Shown here: positions 34,171 through 46,720 of the stretch, piece after piece
How the letters are laid out: every line of letters begins with the position of its first letter
How positions within the stretch are numbered: position 1 is the stretch's first letter
The notes under the pieces: model-generated
Told to the model about the DNA's origin: nothing
Databases searched by the model: none
What the model saw: only the letters and a program-made list of their open reading frames with translations
Source of the DNA: Cordia subcordata
Taxonomy: Eukaryota; Streptophyta; Magnoliopsida; Boraginales; Cordiaceae
Direction: 5' to 3'
NCBI GenBank assembly: GCA_028554755.1
Contig: JAPTOF010000005.1
Span: forward strand, 10,616,501 to 10,680,500
DNA: 64,000 bases
Position numbers and translations under genes: made by a program

Positions 34171-37100
34171 AAGGAAGAATAATCAGGAGATGGACCCCGA
34201 CTCCGGCTCAAGCCGCCGATCTGGATCCGGCAAGCCGAGGCCGAGGCTAGAGCGGAGGAACGCGGCGAAGAACATCGACTACGAGCCGTTCAGTTCAAGC
34301 ACGGCTTCGACTTCGGCGTCGTCTTTTTCGCCGGACGACGACTCGTATCCGATTAGGCCAACTAAGTCGCTTGATGTTTATCCATGGGGGGATAAGACTA
34401 GCTTTAGGATTGAAGGCAACGAGGGAGAATTCGAGGTAATTTGCAAGTCGTTGGGCCTCTCTGGGCCCGAAGATTTCGCTATTCCGGCAGCGGCGTGGGA
34501 GGCCATGAAGGTCCGCTCTTCTTCGGATGTTCTCCCTCGGCTTTCGGGACTTAAGGAGACTCATGTTGTAGTTTCTGATATTGTTAGGGTTACTGATGTA
34601 AATAATCAGAAAAGCAAGGGTGATGATTGTCCAAATTTAGATGATTCTAGGGTTAGTGTTGTAACTTCGGATAGTGATGAGAACGTGGAGGTTGTGAAAT
34701 TGGTTGAGTGCGGCGGCGGCGGCGGCGGGAGGTGTACTGGAGGAGGGATTAAGGGTGTACGTCCGCCATTGTTGGCGCCGCCTCCGGCTATGACGTTGCC
34801 GATTATTGATAATGGATGCTCGACTTGGGATATTGTGAGATCGTTTGCACCAGAAGGTAAGAGTGTTTCGCCACTTGGAGGTGATGGTGGAGATGTTAGT
34901 TCTGAGGATGAGCGAGAGGGGGTTGAAAGGGAGGAGGAGGAGGAGGAGGAGGAGGAGGAGGAGGAGGACGAAGGGGCCCTGTTGAGGAGGAGGATTATAG
35001 GAATAGAGGGGAGTATGGCGTTATCAGAGTCGTATTCCTTCTCCACTGCATCAAATCATGATGATTCATCGAGTACTTCAACTGAGCCTATGTTTGGTAT
35101 TTCCCCGAATGGAAGATTTAGGCGTGAGATATCATCATGGGAGAGGGGTGAGCTCTTGGGGCGTGGATCCTTTGGATCTGTATATGAAGGAATTGCGGAG
35201 TAAGTGCCTGTATTATTGCTGCTGTTGTTGTTATATTATCGTATCAATTTTGATGGTTATAAGATTATATAATGATGCATACTTGTGCAATTTCTAGTGC
35301 TTGTGTCATGACTTGGTGTCTGGGGTATTTAATTTATATTAGATTCTGTATATATTGGATCATCAATCATGTCAATTAAGTTGCATGATAATAAGGTTTA
35401 GCCTTACAGCCTGTTTGGACTAGCTTTTAGACACTCAAAATGCTTTTTGTGAGATTAAAAGTTGAAATTAACCAATTGGGCTTATTAAGTACTTTTATAT
35501 AAAACCCAAATTTGGAAAAAGCTGAAAAACTAGAAGCCCCAAATTAGAGTTTTTTGAAAAAAGCTTTTGAAAACTGTTTTTATATAAATTATTATTTTTC
35601 TCTTATTTTGTAAAAGTACTGCTCCATAATTTTGAAATTTCAGTATTACCCTCAAAACAATTACAACAACTTTTATTCAACAGCACTTTTAACTAAAGCT
35701 CTATTGTTAAAAGCGCTGCACCTCAATAGGTAAAATCTCATAGTTAGGTCAAATAGAGTCTTAGTCCAGTAGATGTATTTGAAACGGTAAATATTGCCTG
35801 TGATTTGATGCAGATGATTCTTGTTTGCAGAAGCTTTGTTCTCGGAAAAAAAATTGCACTACTTGCTTTAGCAGGCTTCAAAGTTCAAAGAATAAAAAGT
35901 TTTGGGATATTAGGCTTTGGAAGAGTCTCATACATGATCTCTTTTCATTTTTATTTTTTTATATATTATCAATATAAAAATTGGTCAACTCTTTATTCTG
36001 TTTTCACTTTATTGTCATGTCCCATAATTCTATCAAGGGTGTTGGTGCCTTTGTTTTAGTGTGACATCATGTGGTAGTATGTTTACTTGTTGAGAGGGGT
36101 AACTTTTGGTAAACTTATGTCCCTTTGATTCTCAAAACGAAGAAATGTAAAAGATGCATAACACTTGTCTCATAATATTTTCTGTTTTTTGTTCTCTTTG
36201 AGAGTTTTTTTCCCCCTCCCAAGAATGGCATCTTATGGTAGTCAGTTTCTTTTTTATTTTTTGATTTTTTAAATTTATTTTTATATCTTTTCTTTGCTGC
36301 AGTGGTGGATTCTTTTTTGCGGTGAAGGAGGTATCTTTGCTGCAGCAAGGGGAAGAGGGAAGACAAAGTATTTACCAACTTGAACAGGTGAGGCAGGAAT
36401 AAAATCTATCCTAGTGTAATATTGCTGTATGTGATTTGCCTACTTCTGATACTTGAGTGACTCTCTGATACCAGCAATTCACCTCATAAACTTACCTTTT
36501 TTTTCCATAACTCTTCTCTGTTTCTCAGGAGATTGCACTCTTGAGTCGGTTCGAACACAAAAATATAGTCCGATACTATGGAACAGATACGGTATTAATT
36601 CCTTGCACTTTTAGCTTGTAATATAACTTGCCTCCACTTGGGTTTTACACTTTTTGGTGAAATGATGACGAGCAAATGATGTAGGGTCTCTATGGTTGTT
36701 GTTGCATCTTTTTGGTTGTTGTTGCATCTTTTAGCATGTTAAAAGTGATAAGGAAGCAAACTCCTTGGAATGTCATGAGATGTATTCTGTTCACTCTGAA
36801 TTTAAAAAAATAAATTCTATGGAGTTTTTTTAGTTGTTTTATTCTTTTACACTTAATGAATCTAAGTGACTTTCGCAAGTCACTGGTTGTAGCATTTTGG
36901 ATAAATTTGTTTTCTATAACTAAGATGACAGTGTGGAAGGTCATTTTGTACTTGTTCTCAGGATGAATCAAAGCTCTATATCTTCCTTGAGCTTGTACCC
37001 AAAGGCAGTCTCCTAAACTTGTACCAGAGATTTCATCTTAAAGATTCCCAAGTCTCTTTTTACACGAAGCAAATTTTATATGGCCTGCAGTATCTGCATG

Positions 37101-40100
37101 ACCAGGGTGTGATGCACAGGTGATAACTTCGAGACTTGTAATCTTTTTGCTCATCAAAATTATTGCTTATACTGTGTGTTTGGGATCTATTTTACTAAAA
37201 GTAAGAAACAGGAGGGGAGGGATGTTCCCATACGTTTTCCAACATGGGATTTGAATTGATTTGCTTTCTTGCTAAATTAAAAGGAAAATGGAAAGAAGAA
37301 AAAATGATGTATGTAAGAATTAAAATATTCTTGACTATATAATATGAGAAGGGAGAAAATGATGTATGGAACAATAAAATATCCCTGACTATATAATATA
37401 CAAAGGATATTAAAAATTATGTTAATAATTTATTACTTAAAATTACCCAATCCTACTTGTGTAGATATGAATATCATATGTAACTGTGGTCACTACTTCC
37501 GGGTTTTTGGACTAAAATATAACTTCTTGTTTTTTCTTTATGAGTGATATAATTACAAGCACAGCTAGAGAGGCCTGGTATGATGGTCATTGAAAACAGA
37601 TAATGAATTGAAGGTGAAGTTTCAAAGTTAAGCCTAATTTAAGTCCTGAGTCATTTTTTGTACTTAAGGGTCTTAACATGAGATGTGGAGTGATGGTGCA
37701 TTAGACCTAATAGTAATGCAGCTGATTTGATTGGTCTTGTGGAAGCGATGATATAGTCTCCAAAACAAGGTTGTGTAATTTGGTCCAACCCACTAACAAG
37801 ACAGGAAATTTCTTAAATGAAGAAACCCCCAAAAGTACCATTGATTATCTCATTATATTATGTCAGCCCAAAATATGTAGAGATGTTTATTTTGCACAGT
37901 GAATATTGAAGGAAATAACAGAAGTCTTCACTCACAAATGAAAAAGAAAACAAATTTAACATTTTGATTACTTGATTAGAGTCTGAAGTGAAAGTGAAGG
38001 TCTTGGTAAAATTATTTTCATGTTGTTGGCGTGTAATAGGTAAACCAATTGTGATAAGAGAAGAAAAATGATTAGGGGCATCATACAATTAAAGAAACTT
38101 TTTGTTGGGTTTCTCAGCAACTTCTGCTTGAGTAGTTTATATGTGTTTCATGAGATGTTGCATTATGTATATTTTCTTTCCATCCTAGCTTTGAAAATGG
38201 TGAGGTGAGTGGCTTTTTACATATAGGTAACTCTTAACAAGTTAAAATAGGTTGTTGACATAGAAGTTCTGTTATTTGTCATCCAGGGATATCAAATGTG
38301 CAAACATACTAGTGGATGTGGATGGTAATGTCAAACTTGCAGATTTTGGCCTTGCAAAGGTTGCAAATCATCTCACCTCTTTTTCTTCTCTCTCTTGTTT
38401 GGCCTTCAAAGCACTTATCTTCTTTAGATTACATGGCTCCACAACAACTGCCACCACTCAACCTTTGTTTGTGATTTTCCCATGGGTGACTAAACTGAAT
38501 AATTTTGTTGGTTTAGGCGACGAAATTGAACGATGTCAAGTCTTGTAAAGGAACTCCTTTCTGGATGGCTCCTGAGGTTTATTTTCATACTCTTGTCTCC
38601 ATATTTTGTTCATCTGCATACTAATAATATGTTTAGCTATACACACAGATATACACATACAGTTATTCATCTGTTTGTATATCACGTCTGTAAAGAGTTT
38701 GTTCTTGTTATACAAACAAATGGATTTCACTGTAGCGTCAATCTTGGAGCAATTTGTTTGTAATACTAGTGAGGAGTTTATATCAGATTGCACTTGGATA
38801 TACGCATTTACATATATGTTTCTGTGTGTGTATGATCCTAGTAGGACTTCATCCCTATTAACTAAATGAACTGATTTAACTCTATAATCAAATTGAGAGC
38901 AAGTGATACAGATGTGTTAATAGGCATCAATCCCTACTTATATAGTTGAGGAAGGCAATGCACAACATACTTCTGTACTGTATCATAGCATTGGTGTATT
39001 GATCTTTATAGCCAAGTCAAAGAAATTTGATCCCGAGGCTCTAATTTCATGGATTGTTGAGGAATATACTTTGATTTTTCCTATTGAGCTTTATTTGTTG
39101 TTCACCACCTTTTGTTTTTATAAAATCTGTAGAATCTGATGGTCCTTGTTAAGTTGATTGCTTCTTCTAAATTAAACTCAAGTAAAATGATATTTGCATA
39201 TGTGCATTGGTAAATATACCCTTAAAATGACAGAGTCAGTTGAGCATTGTCATTGTGCAGTGCTGGCTATTATATTTTGTGACAATTATAAATTGTTCAT
39301 TTGGGGGTTTGGACCTTTTATCGTCGATATGTTAATATGGATGGTAGAATCTCTAAGGGCATAGATATCTGTAGAATATCTACAGATCTCATACACATTT
39401 GCACTAATAGCCTTCACTTTTTACAATCCGGATGTTCCTCCTAATGCTTTCTGTTTCTGAAGGATTTTGAAATACATTTACGCTTTCTGTTTCCGAAGGA
39501 TTTTGAAATACATTTCCTATATAATCTTTTATTTTTTCTACACGCCCCCTGATGGAGGAATTACACCAGCTTCATGCTTCTGTGTGCCAATATGTGCTCA
39601 TCTCTGTCCTGTTATATTTCTTTTGGTTAGGTGACTGCCTGGATGGGACTTGAAAACTATTATTTTTATTGTTCTAACTAAGATTAGTCCAATTTAGCAT
39701 CATGTGTTTCTAGTGATGGTTAGAAAGTCCTATTGACCTATTTTTAATCATTAGCATGTGGTATGAAAGCTACACTTCGTTGGGTGCTTCACTTATTCTG
39801 ACTGCTAATCTTTGTTTCTGAAGGTTGTTAACCAGAAAAACCAGGGTTACGGGCTTGCTGCGGATATATGGAGTCTTGGATGTACGGTCTTAGAGATGTT
39901 GACTCGTCGGTTCCCGTACTCCCATTTAGAAAGTGTACGTCAAGATCATTCCTATAAATTTAATTTCATTTCCATTTTTACTCTCGTGTTCTTTTTGCTT
40001 TAATTGAGAAACTACTCCAGTTAAAACATCTAGCCCAGATAAATAATTTGCTTTCTCTGTGAAGCTGAATATTGGTTTCCTGTGTTTATCCTTGCCTTAG

Positions 40101-43100
40101 TTGAGGTATATCCTCCAAACTTATCCTTATCTTTGCTGCTTCACATTTATATTGGTCAACCTAGCTTGGAGTAGATTCTTATTGCAGTGCTGTAGTTTGA
40201 TTTTGAGATGAAACAGAGCCAGAGTATTATCATTATTTACCAAAATCTTGCATAGAGTCTCCAATTGGTGTCTGCCTCAGATATTGTGCCCTTGCTGTCT
40301 GTGAGCCATAAAACTAATTTTCAGTTTTCTCCGGTTGAGCTTAATGGTACTCTCTTAATCGGTTATGTTACCTAAAGTTTCTGGACCTCCTAAATAAGGA
40401 TGAAAGGAATTGGAATTCTCTATAAACATTTCGAAGTTCTTCAGCTGGTTTTTTGAGAAAGTTGTTTCTAGTTAAGCAGATCACTCGGTACTAGGAGGTG
40501 GTATGCAGAACTTTAGTATTGTTTGCTTGTATACTGGTTATAATTGTTTCAGTTAATATCAGCAAATAGAAAATGTATACTTCCTGCAGTAGATCTTCCT
40601 TCCTCTTGTTTCTGTCTACATAAATTTTCCTTTCAATGTATTTCTTTTTGGGGCACGTTCACTTTTACTTTAACATGGGAGTAACAATCTCTTTTAATAG
40701 CAACTTTTTTGTTACAAAGTGGCAATCAATTTCTGTTTTTGGTTTGTTCGTGGAACACCAGATTTGTAGTAATGTGAATGGCAACTTGATTATCATAGAT
40801 AATCTTCAACAGAACAGAACTACCAAAACTATGAGAAGATTGTTAACCTGTATTAGCTCATAAGTAGCAAGTCCCATAACCTGATATTTTGACTTTACAC
40901 TTGAACGAGCAACCATATCTTGTATCTTACTGTTTCATGAGACTATATTTCCACCAAAGAACACAGACTCACAGGGTACTTAGAAGTATACTGCCTCTCG
41001 GAAGGATTTCCTGCTCAAACTTCATTTGAGTACCCATTAATTCCGTGTGTCCTCGGTTGCTGTACTGTAATCCTTTTCCGAGAGAGCCTTTAATATAATT
41101 CAAAATTTTAAGGACTATATCCCAGTGCTCTGATTGAGGAGCATTTGATAATTGACTTACGACACTAACTGCAAATGTGATATTTGGTCAAGTCACAGTG
41201 AGATAATTAAGTTTTCCATCTAATCTTTCATATTTTCCTGGATTTGGTATCAACTTCCCCTCACTTAAAGAGGTTTCACTTTTGGATCTATGGACAAATC
41301 ATTAGGTTGTGCACCAAGCAACCCTACATCACTTAATTGTCTAAAGCATACTTTTATTGAGAAATGAACATTCCCTATATTGGTTTTGCTTCTTCAATGC
41401 CCAAGACATATGTAATTGTCCCAAATCTTGGGTTTAGAAGAGAAATGGAAGATGAAGAAGCAATAAAAGAGGCACAGGAATGGATAAGCTATCAGAAATC
41501 ACACAGTTAGACATAGGATGCCAAGTGGTGTAAGAACGAGTACCTTTACATGGGGCAATAGGGTGGTCGATGTCACATGATGAGGAAGTAGGAGCTAGAT
41601 TTGAAGGTGGTGAGTTGGCTGTTTTCAATGCAAGTGATGGAGGACGGATAGGCAATGAAGGACGGGCAAAACCTGGAGGTTTGGTTGGTCCAATTGTGAA
41701 GCAATAGTTAGTAAAGAAGTGGGAGTAGTAACATAAAGGGTATCAAAGGTAGGCACTGGGAGGGGTAAAGGACTCAATAACTGGAGTAAGAGGGGAACTT
41801 GGTAAAAGAGGAACTTGGAGGGAAGAAGGGAGTATCACTGGTAAAAAAAGATCTTTTAGGTTCTGGCCAAATCCCAAAAAAAAAAAAAAAGAACAAATTT
41901 CTACTGTGACAGATCAATAGGGATAGTTGTTACCATTCAACTTCTCCGATATAATGGTGGGTTTACCTAAGAAAGAAGGAACCACAATTTGTAAGTAGTA
42001 GTATCAAAAGTCACCAGTGGGGTACTTTCAGTTGTAGTAGATGCCATGACAAACAGTGAAGAAGGATAACCAAAAGGATTATGTGTAGAAGCCTACATTA
42101 CATGTAAGGCTACTCCCATAAAAGAGTAAACAACCACAAAAGATTGAAGTCACACAAGAACTGAAACAATCATCTACTGTTGAGGAACCTTCTTCCCCCT
42201 CTCTTTTGTTTTTGGTTCTTTCTTCTGTACACCGCAAAAGTGGTGTTAAAAGTCGAAGCAGCTGTAGGAATGGGTTGGGCAAACTTTAATGATCAACATA
42301 GGGGGAAGGGGTGGTCAGTGGCAAGGCTGGTGGCTTGTGGCTTCATGCCCTTGCTGTTGGTGGTGTGTTTTCATGCACAATGGAGTTAGTTAGACGGCGG
42401 GAGAAGGTGGATTGTGGTGAGACGACATTGGGGAAGACCGTGATGTGCTTGGAATTATGAAGAACAGCCTCGATTTGCATAGATTTGGAGATGGAGATTT
42501 CGCCAAAAACTGATAAGAGTTTTCTTGGTGGTTGCTGACAATGTCAGTGGTAGGCAACTCTGGATGGGGGCTCGCTGGAGCTCAGGGAAGAAGGTGGTGG
42601 GGTTGGCGCTGGTCGCCGTGATGGGAAGGTGGTCATATGTACGTATATATGTATGTATGCTGTATATATGGAAAAAGAAAGAAAATGGATTAGGGATGGG
42701 TGAATTGAATCTTCGCTTGGCTCGATACCATGTTAGAATTGAGAATCAAGGCAAAGCCTTTTGGGCCTTTTAAAGTACTTAGCCTCACAGATTTATATTA
42801 CTATAAAAACAAAAATTACACACTCTCTCAACATGGAGAGAGAGTCAATACATACTAGCAAGGTCAACAGGGTTAGAAAGAAATTTGCACCTCCAAAGAT
42901 TAGAAAGTTCCTTTTTGTGTATTGAAAAGTTCTTTCCTGTCAGTTTGCACCTCAAAATGCACTCAAGTGACTCAACAATATCATCAAGTCTATTACTGTT
43001 AGAAGATTTAAGGGGAAATTTGATATAGTGCTGCTTTAGAACATTAAGTCGCATGTTAACTGTTAAATTTGAGGCTGTCAAGCTCTGGAACAACATTTTA

Positions 43101-44300
43101 ATAACTTAAATGAACATAATGGAATTTTTGGGAGTTCCTTCAGAAGAAACTTGCACTCTGAGAGAAGAATAAAATTTCAATTTGCAGCATATGAAAAGTT
43201 ATTGCATTCTGGAAAGGTCTAATCTTCCTAAGAACTCAAGTATAGAAAGATATTTCACTTGGTATAGTCCTCTTGGGTCCAGATTGATGAGAAGTTTGCA
43301 TGAGACGGCCTTTCAGCTTGTTCAACATCTCTGCTCGAAGTGCTAGTTGAACTCCTTACCATACATAAAGAAAAATATTTTTTTATTTATCATCGTGTCA
43401 TTGATAGATGTTTGAACCAAAACCAACACCCGCGCGCGGGGGCCCCCAAAAAAACCCCACGCCCACACACACACACACGGGGAAAAAAAAAGAAAAAAGA
43501 AAAAACAATCCTCTTGTATGGTGCTTCAGTTAGGCTTTGATATTGACTTGCGTATAACATTAGAGATATTAGAGAAAGACATGAGCAAGGCAGCAAGAAA
43601 CCATATTGGTTTTCTTGGGGTCTGTGCATGAAACCTGCATGATTGTTGCTGAGTAGTACTAGGTGATGTGGTATTTAAGAGAGTTGATTTTCCTGGACTT
43701 TGCTCCTGACTGGACCTTATAAATATGTGCTAAATTTTCTACAATTTCTTGAACTTTTTCATTGCTGGAACCTGGAAGCCTGATTTTGAGCAAACCGTCA
43801 CAGATGGACTAATGCATTAACAGATATATTATTTTTGAGACGAGGTACTTGCATTACAGCTGGGCAGCAAAACCAACTTGGTCTTCATGCAATGGATAAA
43901 TGCTGTGTAGAGTGCCTTTTAATTGTATGAGGAAATTAATATTTTGCTTGCCTTAAAAAATTTGCAATATCCAGAGACGGCATATTCACTAGATTAGTTA
44001 ATAGAGCTTTTGTTTGCTGAATTTTTATGATTTGACTTGCGGCATACTGTTATTGGAGATTGACTTTATATTCCATTTATGATCAAACAGATGGCAGCCC
44101 TGTTTAGGATTGGGAGGGGTGAGCAACCACCTGTACCTGAATCTCTTTCAAGAGATGCTCGGGATTTTATTCTCAAATGCCTACGAGTTGAGCCAGCTGC
44201 TCGTCCTACTGCTGCTGAGCTCCTGGACCATCCATTTGTAAAGATGTCGCTTCCATCCTCTGCTTCAGCATCTCCCAGCCATCCTGGTAGGGGGACCTAA
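34136..44300 (+). CDS. MEKK1: MAP kinase kinase kinase, MEKK1 type, 607 aa, eight exons
   Basis: Exons: 34136-35199, 36303-36387, 36529-36591, 36962-37119, 38287-38359, 38517-38576, 39824-39934 and 44091-44300; phases close exactly. The length equals Arabidopsis MEKK1 (608). The N-terminal regulatory part has RPRLERRNAAKNIDYEPF, TSFRIEGNEGEFEVICKSLG, GGIKGVRPPLLAPPPAM, and a poly-Glu run near 268-282. The C-terminal Ser/Thr kinase has the Gly loop GRGSFGSV (342-349), catalytic Lys363 (FFAVKEV), HRD with Asp458 (HRDIKCANIL), DFG with Asp476 (DFGLAK), GTPFWMAPE (493-501) and ADIWSLGCTVLEM. In Arabidopsis, MEKK1 acts upstream of MKK1/MKK2 and MPK4 in immunity, wounding and stress; the same role here is inferred. 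The start may instead be Met at 34190. Intron 7 is 4.2 kb and carries a Copia relic. Confidence 0.96.
34931..34970 (+). repeat. (GAG)n microsatellite coding for poly-Glu
   Basis: About a dozen GAG codons in MEKK1 exon 1, giving an acidic run just before a Glu-Asp-Glu-Gly segment. Arabidopsis MEKK1 also has an acidic stretch at this place, so its presence is conserved but its length is likely variable. Confidence 0.88.
35404..35762. mobile_element. Possible decayed MITE in MEKK1 intron 1
   Basis: Begins GCCTGTTTGGACTAGCTTTT, like the GGCCTGTTTGG ends of MITEs in the window. The interior is A/T-rich with AAAGCTTTT words. A clear partner end was not found. Confidence 0.3.
40590..42732 (-). mobile_element. 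Antisense Copia relic in MEKK1 intron 7
   Basis: On the minus strand, from right to left: a PBS-like TGGTATCGAGCC at about 42731-42720; a 'HPIAPCKGTRSYTT' motif (pre-RT linker, about 41590-41530); 'IPNPGKYERLDGKLNYLTVTR' split by mutations (about 41260-41190); 'ALQYSNRGHT'-like; 'MVARSSVKSKYQVMGLATYEL' in pieces (about 40920-40850); and a 'DNQVAIHITTNLVFHEQTK' RNase H tail (about 40800-40740). Frames are shifted and interrupted. Most of gag, integrase and RT cannot be read. No 3' LTR was recognised. Confidence 0.8.
42731..43100 (-). repeat. Probable LTR next to the Copia relic (right edge uncertain)
   Basis: Starts on the plus strand with TGTTAGAATTGAGAATC directly beside the PBS-like TGGTATCGAGCC of the minus-strand element, as an LTR would. 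The outer end was not found, so the end given is a guess within the intron. Confidence 0.4.
43428..43505. other. Low-complexity GC/homopolymer patch in MEKK1 intron 7
   Basis: CCCGCGCGCGGGGGCCCCC, then A7, CCCC, a (CA)n run, GGGG, and A-rich runs, set in an AT-rich intron. The composition is unlike anything nearby. It may be a real simple repeat or an assembly or polishing error. Confidence 0.6.
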
Positions 44301-45470
44301 GCGATGGTAGGAGTCTTGAGGTAGCTACAATATTATTTCCTCTATACGGTTTCCGGGTAGTGATTGTTGCTTTCTTTCCCTCGTATTTCTTCACAAAGTG
44401 AAGAACCTAGTATGTTTTCTTTCCCCCGTAAAATTGACAACAGCATTTCTTTATCCCAATATGGACTTTTATGCTATAAAAGTCCAGTTTAGCTCTCCAA
44501 ACTGGAAAATGGAACCAACCCTAGCAGTAGCCTGCTATTCTTTATTTTCCTATGAAGAAGGTGGTAAAGGGTAACTTTTGCTCATCTTGAATGTGAAATG
44601 TCAAATTTGATTTGTGGGGAGGCTAGTCAAGATTTGAGGTTAGATTTCTGTTATTAGGCATAGGTGGGGTGCATAGAAGTAGGCAAATTGATGAAGATGC
44701 TGAGGTGAACCTTGTGCTTGTGAAGAGATAGATGTTAATAGTTTTTGGTTAGTTTCTGTTTACTTTTGACTGTGAACCAGAAGTTTTTGGAATCTCTGGA
44801 AACAGAGGAAAAAAAATTCAGTAACAAAAATCCATGCGGAATCATGGAACTTCCTCAGGTAGATTGTGTTCTTCTGAGCTTAATCATTTGCAGGGCTGTC
44901 CCCAAGGAAAATATAGACTTGCGCTCACAGAAAGCTTCATCTATGGACTATATATTTTGAGTGAGGGTCGACTTGATCTCATTTTTTCATAACATGGCTT
45001 CTTTTCATTTTCCTCTTCAACAGTCTTATTTCCCAATTGGATTCTGCTGTGTTTCTCAACTTGGGATGCACGTGCTTTGAGGACATGACAGTACTAGAAT
45101 TTTCAAGTTTGAGCATAGCATGATTTTGGAATTGCTATCTTTATTGACTTCCGAAGGTCTTGCCTTTCAAAACTAATGAGAAGGCTTCGTGCTCCGAGTG
45201 CCCGTGCTTCATCTTGGCCTGCAGGGTTTGATACCGAAAACGTGGGGAACCGCATTTGAGTTACTGGATTCAATTTTCCATTTTTTATGGAGAAATGTTT
45301 CTGCACTTCAGCCAGGGTTTTGTATTGACACTTCGACCAGAAAAAAAAAAAAGAAAAAAAAAGAGGGAATTATTGTGTGTTTATTTTGTGTGTGTTAGAT
45401 TGTGAAAATGAAAGATCAGATTTAATTGTAGATATATTTCTTCGTGGTTGACGTGGAGCAAATGTAAAAG
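44301..45470 (+). other. MEKK1 3' UTR and downstream flank
   Basis: Follows the TAA at 44298-44300. Low AT bias near the gene suggests transcribed sequence. The poly(A) site is not established. Short frames here have no recognisable motif. Confidence 0.4.
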
Positions 45471-45684
45471 CCATAGATGTATTAAGTTAATTGATGCCAT
45501 TGATTTTTAGGCTGTGCTCTTATTTGCCAAATGCTTATTTCGATTTTGGTTTTCTGCTTTTCCTGTTCCGTTGGTATTGCAAGTTAGCTTTGCAATAGTC
45601 TTTTCTTGTGGTCGACACCTTTGAATAATGACTTTGTTGTCGCATCCTCTTTGCCCTGCTTCTTCTGTCTGTCATCATTTTATA

Positions 45685-46720
45685 AAAGGTGAATTGCTCA
45701 GGTCTTCTCTGTGATTTGATAAATATGTATAGATATATCTTGTGATTACGAAATTAGCTAAGTAATAGCTTGTGATTTTAAAAAGGGCGTATATAAATTC
45801 CTTTCGTTAATTTTTTCGTCTAAAATAACGTTTTTTTTTCATAATAAATGTATTAAATAAGTTTTTTTACCCTTAATTTGCTTAAAAAATAAAAAATAGC
45901 AATTAAATTAAAAAAAGAAAAAAAGAAAAACATCCACCATTCTTGCCAACCCACCCCCAACCCTAGCCACCCTTTACCCCACCATCCCTTGCCACCCTAC
46001 CCTAGCCCTAGCCCTGGCCCTAGTCATCCCCCGCCACACCTGCTCCTGTCCCAACCACCCTCGGTGACCCACGCCCTCGTCCCAACCACCCCCGCCACCC
46101 CCACCCCTGCCCCTGTCTCAACCACCTTTAGCCTAACCACCCCCGGCGACCCCCAACCCCGTCCCCACCACACCCGGCCACCCCTACCCCTACCCCTGCA
46201 ACCCCACACCGGCAACCCTTACCCCCGTCCCCACCACCCCAACCCCAGCAGCGCGTCCCCCTCCCCGACAATGCCCCTTAACCCAACAACCCCTATCCCT
46301 ACGCAACAAAACAACCCCCTCCCCCCTCCCCCGGGATGGCCCCCATTAACCTAGCAACCCCACCCACCCAACGGTCCCCCTTAACCCAGCAACCCACATC
46401 TCCATCCCCACCCCCCGATGCCCCCCCAAACCCCATGCAGCACCCTACCCTCAATGGCCCCCTGGTTTTTGTTTTTGTTTTTAATTTTTGTTGATTTTTT
46501 TAATTAAATACAAATAAAATAGACTTTTTATGGGATAAAATAAGGGCAAAATAGACATTTTTTTTTTAAAATCTATCAAAAAACTAACGGTAGTTAGCTT
46601 TAGGGGGACGTGTGCACTTTTTCACAAAAACATAAGGGTGCATTCCACTAATTTTTAAATTATAGGGGGGTGTTGTGCATATATTTCAAACCACAGAGGA
46701 GATTTATGCAATTCACCCTT
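45685..46720. mobile_element. Inverted-repeat element with a C-rich core (about 1.04 kb)
   Basis: The left end AAAAGGTGAATTGCTCAGGT and the complement of the right end AAGGGTGAATTGCATAAATC start long imperfect arms (about 200 bp). Shared words continue inside: TCTCTGTGRTTTGA, GTTAATTTTTT-like and TTRCCCTTA. Between the arms lies a C-rich minisatellite. The ends suggest a non-autonomous DNA transposon; no clear target duplication or transposase. Confidence 0.65.
45930..46462 (+). repeat. C-rich minisatellite (CCCCAACCC/CCACCC-like)
   Basis: Irregular runs of CCCC, CCACC, CCCCAACC and CCCTAGCCC over about 530 bp, strongly strand-biased (C on plus, G on minus). The minus strand could form G-quadruplexes and the plus strand i-motifs. 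The Pro/Thr-rich frame through it (45989-46354) is a repeat artefact. Confidence 0.85.

Noticed and set aside
34606..35046. Minus-strand Ser/Pro-rich frame of 146 codons
   Set aside because: Shadow of MEKK1 exon 1, including the complement of its GAG repeat.
45989..46354. Pro/Thr-rich frame of 121 codons
   Set aside because: It is a direct reading of the C-rich minisatellite; no start context or non-repetitive part.
45930..46462. Interstitial telomere or centromere-type array
   Set aside because: CCCTAG and CCCCAA words occur, but there is no regular CCCTAAA array.
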